Positions 1-3,547 of a stretch of 7,181 nt of DNA are shown here, piece after piece (the stretch's first letter is position 1; each line of letters opens with the position of its first letter). Under the pieces are notes generated by a model. It made no database searches and had not been told where the DNA came from. It saw only the letters and a program-made list of their open reading frames with translations. The DNA lies in assembly GCA_028696755.1 (NCBI GenBank), contig JAQVGK010000178.1, positions 1 to 7,181 on the forward strand. Direction: 5' to 3'. Made by a program: the position numbers and the translations under genes. Source of the stretch: Bacteroidales bacterium. Its GTDB lineage: Bacteria > Bacteroidota > Bacteroidia > Bacteroidales > ML635J-15.

Positions 1-7
1 GTATCAC

Positions 8-36
8 TTGTTAAATTAATGAAAACATTAACAATT
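8..36. repeat. AT-rich inverted repeat before the first gene
   Basis: Two nested inverted repeats share this stretch: TTAATG (16-21) with CATTAA (26-31) around an AAAA loop, and TTGTTAA (8-14) with TTAACAA (28-34). It lies 9-37 bases before the ATG at 45, so it could be an operator or a leader hairpin. In DNA this AT-rich, chance is a real alternative. Confidence 0.3.
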
Positions 37-44
37 AGCTGATA

Positions 45-896
45 ATGAAAAAAGTAAATTTATTATTGTTTATATTTCAACTTTTAGCATTTAATTTAAT
101 GGCTCAAGAATCAGAGCTAGTAAGGCTTTATAAAGAGTTTCCCGACAGTCTTCTAAAATTGTATTATTATCACAACGATGAAGTACCTGTATTTTCGCAA
201 GATTCGAGAACACATTTTTTGAATAAATGCTATTACGACAAGAACAGAGACGAATACTCGGCAAATATGTTCCGAGAAATTGATGGATGGTACGAAGGTG
301 CGGATTCGAAACCGATGCCTGACACTACTGCCGAAGATTACAACTCGTATGATTATGAGGATAATTATGTTTTGAAGATTCACGAAGATGTTGGACGCAT
401 CAGCTATGAGTACAATTACGAGGGACAGTGTACTAAACTTGATTTTATTTTGGTTCGTGAGACCGATATGTATTATATTGTATTGCTAGAACAGTATTTG
501 CCTGGAATGGGAGTGCCAAACTTGCAGGAATTTACAGCTTATAAATTTGATTTCGACAATAATCTTATTAGTACAATTCCGATTCCTTTACCAATCTTTG
601 GGTGGGAAGATTTCTATCCAAGAAGGAAAGCTAAAAAAATAAGGAGAGATTTAATTGGAGATCTTCGCATGCCATATAAGCTTAGTGTTTCTGATAATTA
701 TCGCGAGGTGTTTATTTGCATAAGTCCCGATTTAGACGATTTGGCGTGGCGAATTATGCAAACTTTAGAGTTTGGTGAAGAAATAGGTATTGGTGAAGCA
801 TATCAAGAAACATACTCCAAGCTTGGCTTTGATGGCTTGCCTAAAGCCCAAACATTGTGCATACGTATTCGTGGTTTTATTGTCGATGGTCCCTAA
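45..896 (+). CDS. Secreted protein of unknown function
   Basis: This is a 283-residue protein that I do not recognise. It opens with a signal peptide: two lysines, a hydrophobic stretch over about residues 5-18, then a likely cleavage after Ala20 (LMA before Gln21). It is therefore probably exported to the periplasm or beyond. The mature part is rich in Tyr, Asp and Glu, has no second membrane segment and shows no catalytic motif I can name. The ATG at position 45 is chosen because it places the signal peptide at the N-terminus and follows an A-rich leader. The gene lies upstream of tRNA-Val, so on the attL reading it is host chromosome and not element cargo. By eye its base composition is less AT-rich than the genes to the right. 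Reality of the gene is fairly sure; the function is unknown. Confidence 0.8.
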   Translation: MKKVNLLLFIFQLLAFNLMAQESELVRLYKEFPDSLLKLYYYHNDEVPVFSQDSRTHFLNKCYYDKNRDEYSANMFREIDGWYEGADSKPMPDTTAEDYNSYDYEDNYVLKIHEDVGRISYEYNYEGQCTKLDFILVRETDMYYIVLLEQYLPGMGVPNLQEFTAYKFDFDNNLISTIPIPLPIFGWEDFYPRRKAKKIRRDLIGDLRMPYKLSVSDNYREVFICISPDLDDLAWRIMQTLEFGEEIGIGEAYQETYSKLGFDGLPKAQTLCIRIRGFIVDGP

Positions 897-1057
897 GTTG
901 AGGGCAATTTGAGGCAGACTGCTAAAATTTTGCAGAACCCCGCAGGACGCACGCAAGTAAATCATCCTCAGCCTTCGCCTTCGCCTTCGCCTCCACCTTC
1001 ATCAATAAAAAAGATTGCAAAAAAATTGCAAATCCCGAAAAAAATAAAAAGAAATTG
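897..1057. other. Intergenic spacer before tRNA-Val, no gene seen
   Basis: No convincing gene lies between the first CDS and the tRNA. The stretch holds an imperfect palindrome CTGC-TAAAATTTT-GCAG (919-935) without a T-tract, so it is not a convincing terminator, and a hexanucleotide repeat (971-1000). Two TTGCA motifs 11 bases apart (1015-1019 and 1026-1030) resemble the repeats in front of the integrase. An open frame from 909 runs into the tRNA and encodes mostly Pro/Ser repeats, so it is not a gene. Confidence 0.6.
971..1000. repeat. Hexanucleotide tandem repeat (GCCTTC)
   Basis: Three exact GCCTTC units (971-988) are followed by two one-base variants, GCCTCC and ACCTTC (989-1000). It is a short, relatively GC-rich simple repeat in otherwise AT-rich non-coding DNA and may vary in length by slippage. 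No function is visible. Confidence 0.7.
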
Positions 1058-1065
1058 TATCTTTG
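1058..1065 (+). promoter_or_regulatory. Promoter -7 box of tRNA-Val
   Basis: TATCTTTG matches the Bacteroidetes housekeeping -7 consensus TAnnTTTG. It ends 9 bases before the first tRNA base, which suits a start just upstream of the tRNA. No well-spaced -33 TTTG box is seen; the nearest TTG at 1026 is about 10 bases too far away. Confidence 0.65.
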
Positions 1066-1074
1066 CGCCAGTTA

Positions 1075-1149
1075 GAGTTATTAGCTCAGTTGGTTTAGAG
1101 CACTAGCTTGACAGGCTAGGGGTCACTGGTTCGACTCCAGTATGGCTCA
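1075..1149 (+). tRNA. tRNA-Val (anticodon GAC)
   Basis: The cloverleaf can be drawn in full. The acceptor stem pairs 1075-1081 with 1142-1148 (two G-U pairs) and the discriminator is A1149. The D stem is GCTC (1084-1087) with GAGC (1098-1101). The anticodon stem is CTAGC (1103-1107) with GCTAG (1115-1119), around a loop carrying GAC at 1110-1112, which reads valine codons GUC/GUU. The T arm is ACTGG-TTCGACT-CCAGT (1125-1141). The CCA end is not encoded. An integrase gene begins about 200 bases downstream, reading away from the tRNA, so the 3' half of this gene is the probable attachment site of the element to the right, which must have restored an intact tRNA. Confidence 0.95.
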
Positions 1150-1160
1150 CAAAATTTGAA
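1127..1160. other. Probable attL (tRNA 3' end)
   Basis: The T arm and 3' acceptor strand of tRNA-Val, plus the bases just after it, form the likely crossover region of the element whose integrase follows. Known tRNA-targeting tyrosine integrases usually leave a direct repeat of the tRNA 3' end at the far end of the element. I find no second copy in this window, so attR must lie beyond position 7181 and the exact crossover cannot be fixed here. The call is an inference from gene order. Confidence 0.55.
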
Positions 1161-1196
1161 AGCGTTGAAATTACTGTGAACTTTTGATGTAACGCT
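1161..1196. repeat. Inverted repeat AGCGTT/AACGCT beside attL
   Basis: AGCGTT (1161-1166) and AACGCT (1191-1196) form an exact 6-bp inverted repeat separated by 24 bases, just inside the presumed element end. It could be an integrase or accessory-factor binding site, or chance. It has no T-tract and is not a terminator. Confidence 0.35.
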
Positions 1197-1199
1197 GTG

Positions 1200-1229
1200 A
1201 TACCAGTCCTTTAAACTGGTATTTTTTTT
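1200..1229 (+). terminator. Rho-independent terminator after tRNA-Val
   Basis: An 8-bp perfect stem, ATACCAGT (1200-1207) with ACTGGTAT (1215-1222), closes a 7-base loop and runs into eight T residues. It would end tRNA transcription before the integrase region, so the integrase needs its own promoter. If the element supplies this sequence, the host tRNA uses an element-borne terminator. Confidence 0.8.
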
Positions 1230-1250
1230 AATTTGTTTTTTGCTTTTTTG

Positions 1251-1280
1251 TCCTTTTTATTCCTTTTTACTTCCTTTTAA
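1251..1280. repeat. Three T-rich 10-bp direct repeats
   Basis: TCCTTTTTAT (1251-1260), TCCTTTTTAC (1261-1270) and the related TTCCTTTTAA (1271-1280) follow head to tail at about one helical turn each. They lie between the terminator and the integrase promoter, where accessory or bending-protein sites of an attachment region would be expected. Function is inferred from position only. Confidence 0.55.
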
Positions 1281-1351
1281 AATTGCATAATAATTGAATT
1301 ATTACTAAATTTGCACTATAAAATTGCATTAAAATTGCACCAAAATTGCAC
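1279..1351. repeat. Cluster of five AAAATTGCA repeats upstream of integrase
   Basis: The core TTGCA with A-rich 5' flank occurs at 1283, 1311, 1324, 1335 and 1346, giving start-to-start intervals of 28, 13, 11 and 11 bases. The last three are near-identical 11-base units that reach almost to the integrase ATG. The first overlaps the presumed -33 box and the second the -7 box of the integrase promoter. Roughly helical phasing is typical of sites for a repeatedly bound protein. Two readings fit: arm-type sites for the N-terminal domain of the integrase, or operator sites for autorepression. They could serve both. Confidence 0.65.
1282..1313 (+). promoter_or_regulatory. Integrase promoter
   Basis: TAAATTTG (1306-1313) is an exact match to the Bacteroidetes -7 pattern TAnnTTTG. 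ATTG at 1282-1285 sits 20 bases upstream, an acceptable -33 spacing. Transcription would start near 1320, giving a leader of about 37 bases made almost entirely of the three 11-base repeats. Both boxes overlap copies of the AAAATTGCA repeat, so a protein bound there would block transcription. Confidence 0.6.
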
Positions 1352-1356
1352 GAAAT

Positions 1357-2598
1357 ATGGCTTCAATATCAATTATTTTAGACAATAGAAAACCTGGTAT
1401 AGATGGTAAATTTGCTGTTAGGCTAAGATTAGCTCATAATTCAAAAACTCGATACATAACGCTGCCATATCGCTTAACCGAAGCTGAATGGGACTTCTCA
1501 AACTCAAAAATTAAAAAAACTTGTACTAGTTACTATGCAGATAAAGAGAATTTTGCAATAGCTGATTTTAAAAGATCGTTCGAGGAATTTACAATTAAAT
1601 TAAATTATGAAGACGATATATTGAATTATTCTGCAGCAGATCTTATCGAGAAATTCAATAATTTAAAGTCCGGTAAAAGCTTGACATACGTGGATCAGTT
1701 GTTTGAAGCTTACATTAAGCTTAAATTAAGTGATAATCCTTCCGGTGGCACTGCGTATCTTTATCAAAATACACTTGCATTACTAAAAGCATATAAACCT
1801 GAGCGAATCAAGATCAAAGATATAAACACATCATTTCTAATAAATTTTGAATCTTATTTGAAAGGGATCAATCAGAAAACTAATACTATTTCAATAAATC
1901 TAAGGAACTTACGCTGCATCTATAATTACGCAATAAAAATTGGAGTGGTGGATATGAATTCTTATCCATTTAGAAATTTTAAAATTAAAAAAGAGAGAAC
2001 ATTACACAGAACTATTGAAATTAGTGATTTAAGAAAACTTCTCAAATATAAAGGGACTGAGGCACAGAACCAGGCACTTGATTTATTCAAATTAAGTTTC
2101 TTCTTGATGGGAATTAACTTTAAAGATCTATTATATGCGGAAAACGCAAAAATTTATAATGGGCGGCTTTACTTTAAGAGAGCTAAAACTGGTATTGATC
2201 ATTCAGTTAAAATAACACCGATCGCAAAAAAAATAATTGAAAAATATAAGGGCGAAGAGTTAATGTTGAACATTCTCGAAAATAAGTTGCTTTTCGCTAA
2301 AGAAAATAGAACAACTCAAATTCACACAGATGTTACTCGAACAGTCAATGATCATTTAAAGGATATTTGCACAAAGTTGAAAATAAATTTAGATGTGAGC
2401 ACATATTTTGCACGACATACATGGGCCACAATAGCTCGAAAAATCGGAATTGATTACGATATTATACAGTTAGCACTTGGACATTCAAACAATGATGTAA
2501 CGGCTGGTTATATTGAATATAATTTTGATTTAATTGATGCTGCAAATGTTGCAGTTATTGACTTTGTTATTAAAAATAGGATGCACAAAAAAACGTGA
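1357..2598 (+). CDS. Tyrosine recombinase/integrase of the element
   Basis: This 413-residue protein has the size and layout of Bacteroidetes phage/ICE integrases. An N-terminal arm-DNA-binding domain (about 1-90) is followed by a SAM-like core-binding domain (about 105-205) and a catalytic domain (about 215-405). Visible catalytic residues are Lys277 (RAKTG), Arg353 (ARHTW), His376 (LGH) and the nucleophile Tyr385 (TAGY). The first catalytic arginine, expected in the SFYLRG-type motif, is Met251 here (FFLMGINF), and the His of the HxxR box is Tyr350. Loss of the first arginine is known in the CTnDOT integrase, where it is Ser, so this need not mean inactivity. The gene points away from tRNA-Val, has its own promoter, and ends inside the palindromic terminator. 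It should excise and insert the element at the tRNA. No Shine-Dalgarno is seen; the leader is A-rich. Confidence 0.95.
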   Translation: MASISIILDNRKPGIDGKFAVRLRLAHNSKTRYITLPYRLTEAEWDFSNSKIKKTCTSYYADKENFAIADFKRSFEEFTIKLNYEDDILNYSAADLIEKFNNLKSGKSLTYVDQLFEAYIKLKLSDNPSGGTAYLYQNTLALLKAYKPERIKIKDINTSFLINFESYLKGINQKTNTISINLRNLRCIYNYAIKIGVVDMNSYPFRNFKIKKERTLHRTIEISDLRKLLKYKGTEAQNQALDLFKLSFFLMGINFKDLLYAENAKIYNGRLYFKRAKTGIDHSVKITPIAKKIIEKYKGEELMLNILENKLLFAKENRTTQIHTDVTRTVNDHLKDICTKLKINLDVSTYFARHTWATIARKIGIDYDIIQLALGHSNNDVTAGYIEYNFDLIDAANVAVIDFVIKNRMHKKT

Positions 2599-2620
2599 GC
2601 AGATCTGCTCACGTTTTTTT
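2587..2620. terminator. Bidirectional terminator, 34-bp perfect palindrome
   Basis: Seven A, then a perfect inverted repeat centred on AGATCT (2601-2606), then seven T. The hairpin stem CGTGAGCA/TGCTCACG has a U-tract downstream when read from either strand, so it can stop the integrase transcript and also the leftward operon, whose last gene ends at 2643. The integrase stop codon TGA (2596-2598) lies inside the left arm. With convergent genes on both sides, one shared terminator is an economical design. Confidence 0.9.
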
Positions 2621-2642
2621 AGTTGTTTTAGACAGTTACTAT

Positions 2643-3050
2643 TTATAATAATTTTGACCCTGTAACTTTATCATTAGGATACCTTCTTTGCATTTTCTTT
2701 CCGGCTTCTTCCTTTGATTTTGCACCAACTCTATCAAAGCTTCTTTCAGGATCATTATTAAAGTAAACTTCATAAAGTTTTTCCAAAGGACTTTTTCTTT
2801 TAAATGTGCTTTGTTTATTTACTTGCTTTTTCTCTACACTTTTTTTTGCAGATTTTGCTTTAACGACTTCGTCCTTTTTCTTTACAGAATTTGATTTCTT
2901 TGCAGATGATTTTGCATTACTTTCATTCAGCTTTTTTAGCTTTGCGCGTCCTTTGGCCAAAGCTTTCTTTTGAGCTTCTGACAATACTCTTTTTTTTGCT
3001 GGATTTTTACCATCGCTTTTTTTCTTTTTGCCTTTAGTTGTAGTTGCCAT
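2643..3050 (-). CDS. Lysine-rich, histone-H1-like basic protein
   Basis: The product has 135 residues, about a quarter of them lysine (36 by my count). Residues 1-86 are low-complexity and probably disordered, built from Lys, Ala and Ser with runs such as GKKKK and KKKD, apart from one likely helix (about 22-41, LSEAQKKALAKGRAKLKK). Residues 87-135 look like a small folded domain (PLEKLYEVYF, then RRYPNDKV). The composition resembles H1-like bacterial proteins and implies binding to DNA or RNA by charge; the specific family is not recognised. It is the last gene of the leftward operon, 13 bases after the M23 gene, and its ATG is preceded by an AT-rich leader that resembles the one at the internal start of the large polyvalent gene. 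A role in coating or packing the element's DNA is a guess from composition and context. Confidence 0.85.
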   Translation of the reverse strand: MATTTKGKKKKSDGKNPAKKRVLSEAQKKALAKGRAKLKKLNESNAKSSAKKSNSVKKKDEVVKAKSAKKSVEKKQVNKQSTFKRKSPLEKLYEVYFNNDPERSFDRVGAKSKEEAGKKMQRRYPNDKVTGSKLL

Positions 3051-3063
3051 AATATTATAAAAT

Positions 3064-3546
3064 TTAAGTTAGATTAATGAATTTCACTTTCGCTGGATCA
3101 ATATATTTTTGAAGTTTTATCGAGAAAACAACAAAATGTAAATGAGGCCCCGTTGATCTTCCAGTACTACCGACTAAACCAATTTTTTCTCCAGCTTTAA
3201 TTTTTTGCCCTTTACGAACTAATACTTTGCTTAAATGACAGTAACCTGTATGTATTCCTTTTTTCTCATGTAGAATTCTAACACCGGTTCCACACATAGT
3301 ATCTTGCCATACGTTTATTACCTCTCCATCGAGAGGGCAAAGTATTGGAGTTCCAGTTTTTGCTGATAAATCAATCCCATTATGAAATTCTTTTGAACCA
3401 AATAGAATGCGATATCCGAATCCTGATCCAACAGCAGCACCTTTTAAAACCTTTGCGGAGTTGTTGAACATTCTGGATAATAGAATAGCAGTAGCAATTG
3501 CAGTACCACCAAAAATCCCGATTCCTATTTTTTCTATTTTATTCAT
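3064..3546 (-). CDS. Membrane-anchored M23 (LytM-type) endopeptidase
   Basis: I choose the ATG at 3546 (160 residues). A start 9 bases further upstream at 3555 would be TTG and overlap the preceding gene, whereas ATG 3546 follows that gene's TAA with one base between (TAAAATG), suggesting coupled translation. Residues about 5-24 form one hydrophobic segment, so the enzyme is probably anchored in the inner membrane with its domain in the periplasm. The M23 zinc site is complete: His55 and Asp59 (HNGID), His104 (CHL), and His135/His137 in HLH. Family members cut peptide cross-bridges of peptidoglycan. Almost nothing besides anchor and catalytic domain is present, so it is a minimal hydrolase. 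In phages and conjugative elements such enzymes open the wall locally for DNA transfer or lysis, which fits the neighbours. Activity is well supported; the role in transfer is inferred. Confidence 0.92.
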   Translation of the reverse strand: MNKIEKIGIGIFGGTAIATAILLSRMFNNSAKVLKGAAVGSGFGYRILFGSKEFHNGIDLSAKTGTPILCPLDGEVINVWQDTMCGTGVRILHEKKGIHTGYCHLSKVLVRKGQKIKAGEKIGLVGSTGRSTGPHLHFVVFSIKLQKYIDPAKVKFINLT

Positions 3547-3547
3547 T

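Noticed and set aside
153..383. Open frame on the - strand inside the first gene
   Set aside because: It is antisense to a gene with a clear signal peptide, is rich in Ile/Val/Arg typical of a shadow frame, and has no neighbours or leader.
765..965. 66-codon - strand open frame crossing the end of the first gene
   Set aside because: Mostly antisense to the first CDS, no recognisable features and no promoter.
909..1106. 65-codon open frame on the + strand with a Pro/Ser run
   Set aside because: The run is only the GCCTTC repeat being translated, the frame enters the tRNA-Val gene, and no start signal precedes it.
1251..1351. CRISPR array or replication iterons
   Set aside because: Units are only 10-11 bases with no unique spacers, and there is no replication initiator gene nearby; promoter or attachment-site repeats fit better.
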